DNA from: Alloscardovia venturai
GTDB lineage: Bacteria > Actinomycetota > Actinomycetes > Actinomycetales > Bifidobacteriaceae
NCBI RefSeq assembly: GCF_042676605.1
Contig: NZ_JBHTHQ010000021.1
Location: 372,001-436,000 of the forward strand
Reading direction: 5' to 3'
DNA length: 64,000 nt
Shown here: positions 34,144-43,527 of the stretch, piece after piece
Numbering within the stretch: the first letter of the stretch is position 1
How the letters are laid out: every line of letters begins with the position of its first letter
Made by a program: the position numbers and the translations under genes
The notes under the pieces: model-generated
The model's database searches: none
The model's input: the letters and a program-made list of their open reading frames with translations, nothing else
Told to the model about the DNA's origin: nothing

Positions 34144-35409
34144 TTATGCGAAGAACTTCTCCGGCTGAGAGACAAGACGATGAAGCCCGTAGTGCGCTGC
34201 ACCTCTAAGTGCAGCGTGTTGCGAAATACGCGGTGGTGTCACGAGCAACATCTTACGATGTACAGAATTTGATTGGCTCAAAATACGATCAATAAGGCGG
34301 CTACTCCAATCTTTGGCAAAGCGATTCCAAAAACCGCCAATGACGATATGAGTGATATCACATATATTCATTGCAGATACAACCGCGCTCGCCATTGCAT
34401 TTTGTGCAGCATAAATCGCTTTAAGGCTATATTCATCTTGTTGAATAATCTTGTCAGATAGCCAGTCGAAGCTTTCTTGCGCATTTAGTGTATGCGCGTT
34501 CTCGCATCCTGCAGCCGAGAGTATTGCTCGCCGTCCCGCATACATTTCAAGGCATCCCCTGCGCCCACATCTGCACACATCACCATGAAAGTCGACACAA
34601 ACGTGCCCAATTTCTCCTGCTACCCCATTCAAGCCAAAATCTACATTTCCATGTGTTACTACAGCGCCGCCAATACCGACGTCTGTGGAAATAAAGATGA
34701 AGGAGTCAAAAGGACGACTACCCTCACTCGATGAGCATTTCTGATTTTTGTCACTATCTTTATTATCTTTATCACCATTATCACGGATAGCGAATCCACG
34801 AATTTGTGCGGCAGCTGCAAGTTTCGCTTCATTCAGTGGCGTCAAAGAATACTTTTTGACGAGACTCACCTGTGTCAGATTACAGTGTGACCAGCCAAGA
34901 TTTGGCGCTTCAATGAGTTCTCCATCTTTGGACACCATACCCGGTACCGCTAAACCACCGCCGACAATGTGCGTTCCTCGCTTTTTCAGCTTTGCGACCG
35001 CTGTATCGACCATACGCTCAAGTGTGGCAAAAATCTCGTTGCGGTCGTGACGAGCACTTGATACGTCTACCCACTCATGGTCGAGAGCAGTACCGTTAAA
35101 GTCTTCAATAGTGAAGCCGTACCCATCAGTATTAACCTGTATGCCAAGTCCTGCCCAAGTTCCAGGAGCAAATTCTAGAGGACTCGATGGCTTTCCAGTC
35201 CCCTCCAGTCGGCGCGGCTGACCTTCTTGAATGACTTTGTGCTCAATGAGATGCCCGACGATGATCGAGATAGCCGCCTTAGTCATACCTGTAGCACGCG
35301 CTATATCCGCACGGCTCATCGGCGTAGATGTATGAAGAAGACAATCTAATACAACTGCAATATTGTGTGTGCGCAGACTATCTTGATTAAGCGCGGCTTG
35401 TCGAGCCAT
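34144..35409 (-). CDS. xylR: ROK-family repressor (XylR type)
   Basis: A 421-residue protein. The N-terminal winged HTH (MSRADIARATGMTKAAISII) is followed by a ROK sugar-kinase-like domain with VGIGGAVV and the zinc Cys cluster CRCGRRGCLEM. Such proteins bind xylose and release DNA. The ATG at 35409 has GGGAGG upstream. It is divergent from xylB and near xylA, and TTAGT/ACTAA-type sites precede both, so it probably represses the xylose genes. A loop with KDNKDSDKNQKCSSSEGSRP is an insertion in the kinase domain. Confidence 0.88.
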   Translation of the reverse strand: MARQAALNQDSLRTHNIAVVLDCLLHTSTPMSRADIARATGMTKAAISIIVGHLIEHKVIQEGQPRRLEGTGKPSSPLEFAPGTWAGLGIQVNTDGYGFTIEDFNGTALDHEWVDVSSARHDRNEIFATLERMVDTAVAKLKKRGTHIVGGGLAVPGMVSKDGELIEAPNLGWSHCNLTQVSLVKKYSLTPLNEAKLAAAAQIRGFAIRDNGDKDNKDSDKNQKCSSSEGSRPFDSFIFISTDVGIGGAVVTHGNVDFGLNGVAGEIGHVCVDFHGDVCRCGRRGCLEMYAGRRAILSAAGCENAHTLNAQESFDWLSDKIIQQDEYSLKAIYAAQNAMASAVVSAMNICDITHIVIGGFWNRFAKDWSSRLIDRILSQSNSVHRKMLLVTPPRISQHAALRGAAHYGLHRLVSQPEKFFA

Positions 35410-35450
35410 ATAACCTCCCTTATGTACCACTTCATGATACTATGGGATAG

Positions 35451-35471
35451 TTAGTAAAGCGAATAAACTAA
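35451..35471. promoter_or_regulatory. Candidate XylR operator between xylR and xylB
   Basis: TTAGT (35451-35455) and ACTAA (35467-35471) are inverted arms of a 21-base site in the 100-base divergent intergenic region. The word TTAGT also occurs in the site before xylA and resembles Firmicutes XylR operators (TTAGTTT...AAACTAA). Confidence 0.6.
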
Positions 35472-35510
35472 TTCGTTTCGATTATTTACTCGACAATGCA
35501 AGGAGGCATT

Positions 35511-36995
35511 ATGTCACGTGTTTTGGTGGCAGGAGTCGACACATCGACGCAGTCCTGCAAAGTCCGCGTCACAGACGCACTCACCGGAGAAGTTGTGCGA
35601 TTTGGGCAAGCAAAGCACCCCGATGGCACGAGCATCAATCCACAGTATTGGTGGGAAGCATTCTTAGAAGCGAAGGAGCAGGCAGGCGGACTAGACGACG
35701 TAAGTGCACTTGCAGTCGGCGGGCAGCAGCACGGCATGGTTCTCCTCGATAAGCAGGGAAATGTCGTACGTGATGCATTGCTTTGGAACGACACACGAAG
35801 CGCCGTTCAAGCAGAGTCTTTGATTAATGAACTCGGCGCAGCAACTCCTACAGAAAATGACGAGCCTGAAGACGTTCATGCTCGTGGAGTTCAGCGTTGG
35901 GTCAAGGCAGTGGGCTCCTCGCTCGTTGCTTCTCTCACAATTACAAAAGTAGCATGGGTCGCACAGAATGAGCCTGAAAACGCCTCTCGCATAGCAGCCA
36001 TCTGCCTACCTCACGACTGGTTAAGCTGGCGTATTGCCGGTAACGGTCCCGTTTCGCACGGTAGAGCAAATCTCGACGCACTCTTCACCGACCGCTCTGA
36101 TGCTTCAGGTACAGCGTACTTCGACTCAGTCTCGAACGAATACTGTTATGATTTACTCGAACGAGCACTCGGTCGCACAGATGTTATTTTGCCTCGCATC
36201 ATTAATACTAACGGCACTGGCGCTATAGCAGACCCAGAAATTGCAGGCAAAAATGTGGAAGGTGGGTGCATCATCGCAGCCGGTGGCGGAGACAATGCTA
36301 TGGCAGCACTTGGTCTTGGCATGACTAGCGGTGATGTTTCCGTTTCCTTAGGCACTTCTGGTGTAGCTGCTGCAGTAAGTGACTCCCCTGCTTACGATCT
36401 CTCCGGAGCAATCGCAGGTTTTGCAGACTGTACTGGGCGCTGGCTTCCACTAGCGTGCACGATTAACGGCTCGCGCATTCTTGATGCAGGGCGACGCGCT
36501 CTCGGCGTAGACTATGACGAGCTTGCTTACCTTGCTGAAACTTCAGTCCCAGGCGCACATGGCATCACACTCATACCTTACTTTGACGGCGAACGCACAC
36601 CGAACCGCCCAAATGCGAAGGCACAATTCCTCGGATTAACTCTTGAGAACACCACCCGCGAGAACATGGCTCGAGCGTTTGTAGAGGCAGTTTTGTGCTC
36701 TCAGCGAGATTGCCTTGAGTTCGTCAAGAATCTTGGCGCAAAAGTTAACCGTATCCTGCTCATTGGTGGTGGAGCCAAGTCTCCTGCTATTCGAGCATAT
36801 GCTCCATCTATTTGGGAGCACGACGTAGAACTTCCTGAAACCGATGAGTATGTAGCAATCGGAGCAGCACGTCAAGCCGCATGGGCTCTTAGCAAGGCGC
36901 AACAAGCTCCTCAGTGGCAGCTCACCATTGAAGGCACATTGACAGGCGCAGCAACGCCTGAAGTCTACAAACAGTATGCACAGTATCGCGGTTAA
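35511..36995 (+). CDS. xylB: Xylulokinase
   Basis: A 494-residue FGGY-family kinase. VAGVDTSTQSCKVRV is the N-terminal phosphate loop, AVGGQQHGMVLLDKQG and LWNDTRS are xylulokinase segments, and LGTSGVAAAVS plus LIGGGAKSPAIRAY are the ATP-site motifs. It phosphorylates D-xylulose from xylose isomerase, giving xylulose 5-phosphate for phosphoketolase. AAGGAGG lies seven bases before the ATG. It is divergent from the ROK repressor and convergent with xylA. Confidence 0.96.
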   Translation: MSRVLVAGVDTSTQSCKVRVTDALTGEVVRFGQAKHPDGTSINPQYWWEAFLEAKEQAGGLDDVSALAVGGQQHGMVLLDKQGNVVRDALLWNDTRSAVQAESLINELGAATPTENDEPEDVHARGVQRWVKAVGSSLVASLTITKVAWVAQNEPENASRIAAICLPHDWLSWRIAGNGPVSHGRANLDALFTDRSDASGTAYFDSVSNEYCYDLLERALGRTDVILPRIINTNGTGAIADPEIAGKNVEGGCIIAAGGGDNAMAALGLGMTSGDVSVSLGTSGVAAAVSDSPAYDLSGAIAGFADCTGRWLPLACTINGSRILDAGRRALGVDYDELAYLAETSVPGAHGITLIPYFDGERTPNRPNAKAQFLGLTLENTTRENMARAFVEAVLCSQRDCLEFVKNLGAKVNRILLIGGGAKSPAIRAYAPSIWEHDVELPETDEYVAIGAARQAAWALSKAQQAPQWQLTIEGTLTGAATPEVYKQYAQYRG

Positions 36996-37023
36996 TTTTT
37001 AGGCTTTCGCGCACAAACCGCAC

Positions 37024-37062
37024 AAACGGTTCGTTCACATAGCAATCGTGAATGAACCGTTT
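37024..37062 (+). terminator. Terminator after xylB
   Basis: AAACGGTTCGTTCAC (37024-37038) pairs with GTGAATGAACCGTTT (37048-37062) over 15 bases with one G-T, followed by CTTATATTTTT. Confidence 0.85.
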
Positions 37063-37096
37063 CTTATATTTTTAAAACCTCATACACAGCACAAAA

Positions 37097-37128
37097 CAGT
37101 CCCACACTGCTCACACAGCATGGGACTG
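37097..37128 (-). terminator. Terminator after xylA
   Basis: CAGTCCCA (37097-37104) pairs with TGGGACTG (37121-37128), with inner TGCT/AGCA. On the minus strand it is followed by TTTTG, consistent with ending xylA. Confidence 0.75.
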
Positions 37129-37161
37129 AATCTTATGGATGGAAGGAAAGAGAGTTTTATT

Positions 37162-38502
37162 TTACTTCAATGCGTCAAGCATATAGTTATTGATAGTGGC
37201 CTTAACAGACTCGATATGATCAGACTTCGTAGAAGCGATAATCTCAGACTGCGGCTTATCAAGAGCATACGCTTCCAAGGAAGCCAATGTAGCACTACCA
37301 TCTTCTACAGTCGCGCCAATTCCAGAATCATAGGAGCTGTAGCGAGCTGCCTGAAGGTTCTCGATGTACTTATCCTGATGCATCTTGTCTGCGATGAGCA
37401 AACCAGCTGCATAAGAGTCCATACCCGCAATATGAGAACGGAAGAGATCCTCTGGCTCGAAGGAGGAGCGACGTGGCTTAGCATCGAAGTTCAAACCGCC
37501 ATGAGGACCAATTTGACCTTCATCAAGCACTTCCCACATCACCGAAGTAGTCTCGTAGAGGTCAGTTGGGAACTCATCCAAATCCCAACCAATGAGCTTA
37601 TCACCCTGATTTGCATCAAGGGAGCCAAGCACACCCGCCTCACGAGCAGTACGAATTTCATGCTGATATGTATGACCAGCGAGATTTGCATGGTTGCCCT
37701 CGAGATTGAGTTTGAAGACATCCATCAAATCATAAGTACGAAGGAATGCAATGGCAGTAGCAGCATCAAAATCGTACTGGTGCATAGTTGGTTCCTTAGC
37801 CTTTGGCTCGATGAGGAACTGCGCATCCAAACCGATTTCGTTTGCATACTCATGGCACATATGGAAGAACTTAGCCATATGCTCCTGCTCACGCTTCATC
37901 TGAGTAGTCCACAAGCTCTCATAGCCTTCGCGACCACCCCAGAATACATAGTTCTCAGCACCGAGACGCTTAGCGATCTCAAGGGAATGCTTGAGCTGCC
38001 CTGCTGAGTATGCAAAGACATCTGCGAATGGAGAAGTTGACGCGCCGTCGACGAAGCGAGGATTAGTAAAGAGTGAGGAAGTGTTCCACAAAAGCTTGAC
38101 GCCTGTGGACTTCATGTTCTCTTCAATCTTGTCAACTACCTTATCGAGGTTTGCATTAGTCTCACGAAGAGTATCACCTTCTGGGGCGATATCGCGATCA
38201 TGGAAGCAGAAATACTCTGCCCCAAGCTTGGTAAAGAACTCAAATGCATAATCTACTTTTGCCAGTGCCTCATCCATTGGATTGGAATATTTGCCGTACC
38301 ATGGACGCTGTGCTGTACCAGTACCAAATGGATCTACCAACTCCTGATCAAAAGTGTGCCACCACGCAACACCAAAGCGCAGCCAGTCCTTCATCTTCTT
38401 GCCAGCTACTACGCGTTCCGGATCGTAATAGCGGAAGCCGAGACCTTCTGCCTTTTCTTCAGTACCTACAAATGGAATCTTTTCCATATCCCACAAACCC
38501 AT
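37162..38502 (-). CDS. xylA: Xylose isomerase
   Basis: A 446-residue TIM-barrel enzyme with the catalytic FCFHDRDIAPEG (His 101, Asp 104), VFWGGREGYE, EPKAKEPTMHQYDFD and LEGNHANLAGHTYQHE metal-binding segments. It converts D-xylose to D-xylulose. AAAGGAG lies seven bases before the ATG at 38502. It is convergent with xylB and has its own promoter with an operator. Length matches the class II enzymes. Confidence 0.98.
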   Translation of the reverse strand: MGLWDMEKIPFVGTEEKAEGLGFRYYDPERVVAGKKMKDWLRFGVAWWHTFDQELVDPFGTGTAQRPWYGKYSNPMDEALAKVDYAFEFFTKLGAEYFCFHDRDIAPEGDTLRETNANLDKVVDKIEENMKSTGVKLLWNTSSLFTNPRFVDGASTSPFADVFAYSAGQLKHSLEIAKRLGAENYVFWGGREGYESLWTTQMKREQEHMAKFFHMCHEYANEIGLDAQFLIEPKAKEPTMHQYDFDAATAIAFLRTYDLMDVFKLNLEGNHANLAGHTYQHEIRTAREAGVLGSLDANQGDKLIGWDLDEFPTDLYETTSVMWEVLDEGQIGPHGGLNFDAKPRRSSFEPEDLFRSHIAGMDSYAAGLLIADKMHQDKYIENLQAARYSSYDSGIGATVEDGSATLASLEAYALDKPQSEIIASTKSDHIESVKATINNYMLDALK

Positions 38503-38554
38503 GTTTGCTCCTTTGCGACGGTTTGTATTTCTTACAGCTTGAGCTGATGCTTCA

Positions 38555-38583
38555 AGTATAAGGGCATTAGTTGAATTTGTAAA
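38555..38583 (-). promoter_or_regulatory. xylA promoter
   Basis: On the minus strand, TTTACA (38583-38578), a 17-base spacer and TATACT (38560-38555) form a near-consensus sigma-70 promoter about 53 bases before the xylA start. Confidence 0.75.
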
Positions 38584-38596
38584 ATCATTTAACTAA
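38567..38596. promoter_or_regulatory. Candidate XylR operator before xylA
   Basis: Arms TTAGTTGAAT and ATTTAACTAA (ends 38567 and 38596) form a 30-base inverted repeat with one mismatch. It overlaps the -35 and spacer of the xylA promoter, as expected for a repressor, and shares TTAGT with the xylB site. Confidence 0.7.
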
Positions 38597-38661
38597 TTAG
38601 CGTGGCGCGAGTAATTAAGCCATTTCTCGCGTATCTGACACCGCTTTTAATAAGCATTAAA

Positions 38662-38697
38662 AAGCCGCCGCACAGCATTCCAGCTAAGCGACGGCTT
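38662..38697 (-). terminator. Terminator after the ABC export operon
   Basis: AAGCCGCCGC and GCGACGGCTT form the stem (38662-38671, 38688-38697). On the minus strand it is followed by a run of T, 50 bases past the permease stop. Confidence 0.75.
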
Positions 38698-38747
38698 CAC
38701 GCAAATACCCCCTCTATAGCGCTTTTTATAGCACTTTGTAAGTGCGA

Positions 38748-41495
38748 CTAGTCATGCGCAAGTGCTTCAACAGGGCTTACCTTTGCTGCCCTACGACCCG
38801 GAAGCCACGCAGCAATCACTGAAGCAACAACGATAATGGCGAGCAATCCCACCATTTGCGTCCAGTTGAATGCAATGTGAATTCCTCCAGCCAAATCTTC
38901 CAATGGCAAGGTATACATTCCAATGACAGCGAAAATCACACCAAGAACCATGCCGACAATCGTAGAGATAAAGGATGTAAGGAAGGATTCCCATACAAGC
39001 AGCCACTTCATCTGCCCACGAGAGAGACCCAATGCTCGCAGAAGCCCATTCTCGCGTGTACGTTCCACAACGCTGAGTCCTAGAGTATTAGCCACACCCA
39101 CGAGAGAGATAACTACTGCGACAGCGAGCAATGCAAGGAATACTTGGACGATAATATCGAGTATCTGCGTGAAGATACCACGAGTAATAAATCCACCATT
39201 CTCATAAATTCCATCTATCTTTCCAAATTCTTTGAGAACCTCCAGATAAGTCGCCTTATCTGAAATTCGCATATTCACTTCTATCGCACGCGTATCGGAA
39301 GTCACCTGATTCATATCATGATCCGATAGTACAGCCTTGCCGATATCCACATTGCCATCTTTAACGACGGCGTATTTCTTGCACGAGGCAGCTGAAATAT
39401 GTTGCCCCACAGAAGATGGATCCTCAAGATTCTTCGTGTCCAAAGACGTTGGCAGGAAGCACAAGGTTACTGTCTTCTTCTCGGCCAGAGAATCACCTTT
39501 TGCTACATGTACCGTCCCGTTTGCAACAGTCTTAACGTGAGAACGTGCTATAGAATTTATATCCCCCTGACCGATGACAGTCGCAAAAGCCTGATCCTCT
39601 CCTTTTATCGCGGCAAGAGTACCCTTACGTACGATTGATTTCTCCTTATACTTAAAGCTTTCGAGCTGAGAAATCTGCTTGTCAGAAAGGAAGCCACCTG
39701 TTTGCGCGCCAACGGTGACGTCAATTGGCATCGTCACATTGAAATAATTCGTGATGGTATAGCGCACAGATGCCACACCGACGGAAATTGTCGTCATTAA
39801 TACCACACCGATAATTACTGCTATACCAGTGGATGCCGTACGACTTGGATTACGTACTACATTTTCGCGCGCTAAGCGTCCCACCGGAGTGCGCACGAAT
39901 GCACCGCAGTAGTAGATAATGCGAGGTAGCACCACAGTAAAGAGGATCATCACCGCAATCCAGCACACCAGCGTAGAGATGAAAACAAGTCCAAAACGAG
40001 CATAGATTTCAGTAGAAGTTTTTTGTGGCATACGCAGACCGTATATAATTCCTACAACACTGATAGCAAGGAGAATCAAGCCGAGAACGATGCGCACACG
40101 ATGACTGCGCTTCTCCTCCTGCACTGATTCCACTGGTGCAAGTGCCGACAATGGGGATACAGAAGAGGCACGACGTGCAGGAGTAACGCCAACGATTATA
40201 GTAATCAAGCTCGAAACGACCCATGTGACGCCGATCCACTTCCACGGAAGCATCGCGAAAGCTAACGGTAAGGTCGCAGCAACTTCAAGATATAACAGTA
40301 TGCATGCACCTACTACGCTACCAATGGCAACACCAATAAAGGAAGAAATAATACCTGCAAGAGATGTCTCTCGGAAGATGAGCGCACGCACCTGACGAGC
40401 CTGCGCACCTACAGCTCGAAGCAGTGCAAGCTCTCGGCGACGTTGTAGTGCTATAACTTGGAATGTCGTGCCTACAATGATAGCTGCGACAAATGCTGCA
40501 ATAAGCGGGAAGATTAAACTTGCAGCAAGCATCGGCGTCACGACAGCTTGTGCGCTTTTACTAGCATCACTGACCAACCTGCTCGATGGCACAACAGCGA
40601 AAGTATACCCATACTCTTTCGCACGATTTTTTTGAGCCTGCAAACGCGACTGAATTTCTTTAACAATCTTCTCTTGTGAAGCCGCCGTCGCACGAGGCGA
40701 ATACAAGTGGGAGTCTGTCGGGATAACTTTATAACTGTTTGTATTTTCTCCCGCAACTTTTATCACGCCTTCACGAGTCATTACGGCAGAGTTACGACGG
40801 AATTTTGAACTCGCAAGAATGCCGACGACCTTAATCGTGGTTTTGGTCTTGACACTCTCAGCAGATAGGCCAGAAGATCGTACGGAAATCGTATCTCCCA
40901 GCTTTACTTTCATACTCTTCGCCTCGCTAGCATCCAAAGCCACCTCATTAGATGCCGCAGGGAGCTTTCCGCTGATAACGGAAGGAGTATATAGCGGAGA
41001 TGTCTGAACATACGTGACTTGTTCACCGTAATCAATACCATCCACCTGCGTCAGGAAAACAGCAGCTCCTGCATAATTATAGGTATTTCCATCGCCTGAC
41101 GCAGAAATAGCGATAGAGCTGCCATCACCGGTCCCCTCTGGCACTGATGCAGCATTTCCAGAAGTCAATGATTCAGTTGAAGGAACGACATCTTTAACGC
41201 CATCAATGCTTTGCAATGCTGCAATAACACTCCGTTCATAATCAGCCGATTGTGTAGCAGAAGCACCATTTCCCGTATCGTTTCCTTCCATGTTTTTTGT
41301 AACGGAAACTACGGCAGCGGTACCCTGAGTAGAGTTTTCTATGGTCTGCATATACTGCTTAGTCACACCACCGACGAGCGTCAAAGCCATGACGACGAAA
41401 GTCGCAGCAATCGTTACTGCAATGGCAGTGGACACATAACGCGATGCGTGGTGGCGTAAATTCGCCCCCATTAATTTATTTATTGGAGAAGCCAT
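38748..41495 (-). CDS. FtsX/MacB-type ABC transporter permease
   Basis: A 915-residue membrane protein: an N-terminal helix (about 18-40), a long extracellular MacB-like domain (about 45-290), three helices with ALLRAVGAQARQVRALIF, a second helix near 530-570, another extracellular part, and three C-terminal helices with LLRALGLSRGQMKWLL. This duplicated FtsX architecture belongs to the YknZ/LolC-like export permeases. It overlaps no gene and follows the ATPase at 41535-42266 by 39 bases. The pair may export a peptide, antibiotic or lipoprotein. Confidence 0.9.
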   Translation of the reverse strand: MASPINKLMGANLRHHASRYVSTAIAVTIAATFVVMALTLVGGVTKQYMQTIENSTQGTAAVVSVTKNMEGNDTGNGASATQSADYERSVIAALQSIDGVKDVVPSTESLTSGNAASVPEGTGDGSSIAISASGDGNTYNYAGAAVFLTQVDGIDYGEQVTYVQTSPLYTPSVISGKLPAASNEVALDASEAKSMKVKLGDTISVRSSGLSAESVKTKTTIKVVGILASSKFRRNSAVMTREGVIKVAGENTNSYKVIPTDSHLYSPRATAASQEKIVKEIQSRLQAQKNRAKEYGYTFAVVPSSRLVSDASKSAQAVVTPMLAASLIFPLIAAFVAAIIVGTTFQVIALQRRRELALLRAVGAQARQVRALIFRETSLAGIISSFIGVAIGSVVGACILLYLEVAATLPLAFAMLPWKWIGVTWVVSSLITIIVGVTPARRASSVSPLSALAPVESVQEEKRSHRVRIVLGLILLAISVVGIIYGLRMPQKTSTEIYARFGLVFISTLVCWIAVMILFTVVLPRIIYYCGAFVRTPVGRLARENVVRNPSRTASTGIAVIIGVVLMTTISVGVASVRYTITNYFNVTMPIDVTVGAQTGGFLSDKQISQLESFKYKEKSIVRKGTLAAIKGEDQAFATVIGQGDINSIARSHVKTVANGTVHVAKGDSLAEKKTVTLCFLPTSLDTKNLEDPSSVGQHISAASCKKYAVVKDGNVDIGKAVLSDHDMNQVTSDTRAIEVNMRISDKATYLEVLKEFGKIDGIYENGGFITRGIFTQILDIIVQVFLALLAVAVVISLVGVANTLGLSVVERTRENGLLRALGLSRGQMKWLLVWESFLTSFISTIVGMVLGVIFAVIGMYTLPLEDLAGGIHIAFNWTQMVGLLAIIVVASVIAAWLPGRRAAKVSPVEALAHD

Positions 41496-41534
41496 CTTTT
41501 ATCTCTCTTATATATTTCTCACGCGGGTACACAA

Positions 41535-42266
41535 CTACAGCAACGCGATAACTTGCTCAGGCGTCGCGCCTACCATATCCGCTTTGATAGTGCCATCTGC
41601 TACAACCACTACGCGGTCTGAAACTTTTGCGACAGAAGGGTTGTGAGTCACCATAATGACTGTTTGACCAAATTCGTCCACAGCCTGACGCAAAATGGCC
41701 AGAACTTCATCACTCGTCTTAGAATCCAGGTTTCCCGTAGGCTCATCCGCGACGATAATCGCCGGACGACTTACAAGTGCACGCGCTACTGCCACACGTT
41801 GCTGCTGTCCTCCAGAAAGTTCAGAAGGACGGTGCTTTAGACGAGTCGTAAGGCCAAGTGAATCCACTACTTTCTTAAGCCACTGCATATCCACTTTCGT
41901 GCCAGATAACTGAGTCGGTAGCATGATATTGTCGAGCACATTTATCGTCGGAACGAGATTAAAAGACTGGAAGATGAAGCCAATACGCGAGCGACGAAGT
42001 TCCGTAAGTTGCTTATCTTTAAGATGTGTAATGTCTACACCATCAACGGTGATAGTACCGCGAGTTGGATTATCCAAACCAGCGATGACATGAAGCATAG
42101 TGGACTTTCCAGATCCCGAAGGCCCCATAATAGATGTGAACTGCCCTTTGTACAGCGACACATTAATATTTTTGAGTGCGCGAACGCGAGTGTCACCATG
42201 TCCGTATGTTTTAGAAACGCCATCGAGTTCGACGATAGGCTGGAGAGAATTATTTATATTTTCCAT
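41535..42266 (-). CDS. MacB/LolD-type ABC transporter ATPase
   Basis: A 243-residue ATPase with Walker A MGPSGSGKSTML, signature LSGGQQQRVAVARALVS, Walker B IIVADEPTGNLDS and switch His VTHNPSVAK. The DEPTGNLD form is typical of the LolD/MacB export group. The following FtsX-type permease is its partner. No clear ribosome binding site precedes the ATG at 42266. Confidence 0.92.
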   Translation of the reverse strand: MENINNSLQPIVELDGVSKTYGHGDTRVRALKNINVSLYKGQFTSIMGPSGSGKSTMLHVIAGLDNPTRGTITVDGVDITHLKDKQLTELRRSRIGFIFQSFNLVPTINVLDNIMLPTQLSGTKVDMQWLKKVVDSLGLTTRLKHRPSELSGGQQQRVAVARALVSRPAIIVADEPTGNLDSKTSDEVLAILRQAVDEFGQTVIMVTHNPSVAKVSDRVVVVADGTIKADMVGATPEQVIALL

Positions 42267-42415
42267 GCTTTACATTTTAAAGAGTTTGTACTGAAACAAC
42301 ACCCCTCACTTTCACCGAGAACACCCTATATTCACATCTGAAACATAAGGGTTTCCCCGTATATATGTTCAAGAAAGTTAGCACTAAAAACCGTAATAAA
42401 ATCGAACCCGTTAGA

Positions 42416-42444
42416 TTGGTTATTTTCTGCGATTTTGCTATACT
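42416..42444 (+). promoter_or_regulatory. Fructokinase promoter
   Basis: TTGGTT (42416-42421), a 17-base spacer and TATACT (42439-42444) form a near-consensus promoter 30 bases before the fructokinase start. Confidence 0.7.
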
Positions 42445-42474
42445 AGCCGAGGACGAGAGGACGAAAGGAAGACC

Positions 42475-43377
42475 ATGACACAACCACTCGTTGTTAGCCT
42501 CGGCGAAATTTTGTGGGATATGCTCCCAGAAGGCAAGCGCGCAGGCGGTGCACCCGTTAACTTCACTTATCACGCAACTCAAAATGGTGTAGCTGGCCGT
42601 TCCATCAGCGCCATTGGCAATGACTCTTTAGGCGACGAGCTCGAAGCTGCTGTAAAGAATTCTGGCATCGAAGCCGTCCTTCAACGCAATGACTATCCTA
42701 CCGGCACAGTGGGTGTTGTCTTAAATAATGGTATCCCATCCTATGAAATCGTTGAAGGCGTAGCATGGGATCACATTAAGATTTCGGATGAACTCATCAA
42801 CGCTGTCAAAGATGCAGATGCCGTATGTTTTGGCTCTCTCGCCTGCCGGAATGATGAAAGTCGTGCTACTATACTTGAACTTCTCAAGCACACCAAAGCC
42901 GGTGCAATGAAGTACTATGACATTAATATCCGAGCAGATTATTTCTCTAAAGGTCTCATTGAAGAGCAGCTCAACGCAGCCACTGTCTTTAAGTTCAACG
43001 ATGATGAGCTTGAACTTCTCCGCCCTATGTTTGATTTGACGGGCAGCGACGAAGAGGCATGCAAGTGGTTCATCGACAACTTTAATCTTGACTATGTCAT
43101 TCTTACCGGTGGTTCACGCTTCTCCACTATCATGGCAAAAAATGGCGAGACGTCGCATCAGCGCACTCCACGTGTCAAAGTTAACGATACCGTCGGCGCA
43201 GGTGATTCATTCTCAGGAGCGTTTACCTCCGAAATCTTAAAAGGTGCTTCCCTCCATGATGCACACGTCTATGCATGTAATGTAGCAGCATACGTCTGCA
43301 CGCAAGCTGGTGCTTGGCCTCAATACCCGGACCAAATTCCTAACTACATCGCGCAGCAGGGTCTTAGCGAAGAGTAA
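42475..43377 (+). CDS. PfkB-family fructokinase
   Basis: A 300-residue carbohydrate kinase. GEILWDMLPEGKRAGGAPVN near the start and NDTVGAGDSFSGAF (catalytic Asp 244) near the end are the PfkB signatures and resemble bacterial fructokinases. It phosphorylates fructose released by GH32 to fructose 6-phosphate, the substrate of the bifid shunt. AAAGGAAG precedes the ATG. It is monocistronic and convergent with the GH87-type gene. Confidence 0.88.
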   Translation: MTQPLVVSLGEILWDMLPEGKRAGGAPVNFTYHATQNGVAGRSISAIGNDSLGDELEAAVKNSGIEAVLQRNDYPTGTVGVVLNNGIPSYEIVEGVAWDHIKISDELINAVKDADAVCFGSLACRNDESRATILELLKHTKAGAMKYYDINIRADYFSKGLIEEQLNAATVFKFNDDELELLRPMFDLTGSDEEACKWFIDNFNLDYVILTGGSRFSTIMAKNGETSHQRTPRVKVNDTVGAGDSFSGAFTSEILKGASLHDAHVYACNVAAYVCTQAGAWPQYPDQIPNYIAQQGLSEE

Positions 43378-43454
43378 ATCCATAACTCATCTTTTCATCA
43401 TGCGATGATTAGACGATTAACGTGCGATAAAAAGAAAAGATAAACGCTGTACGT

Positions 43455-43501
43455 ATGAGTGTGGGGTTAGAAATTCATATGATTTCTAACCCCACACTCA
43501 T
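43455..43501. terminator. Long perfect hairpin without U-tract between convergent genes
   Basis: A 20-base-pair perfect stem (arms 43455-43474 and 43482-43501, core GTGTGGGGTTAGAAAT) with loop TCATATG. No T-run follows on either strand. It lies between fructokinase and the convergent secreted protein gene and most likely ends both transcripts. Confidence 0.7.
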
Positions 43502-43527
43502 ATCCGCAAACACATCTATTCGCTGAT

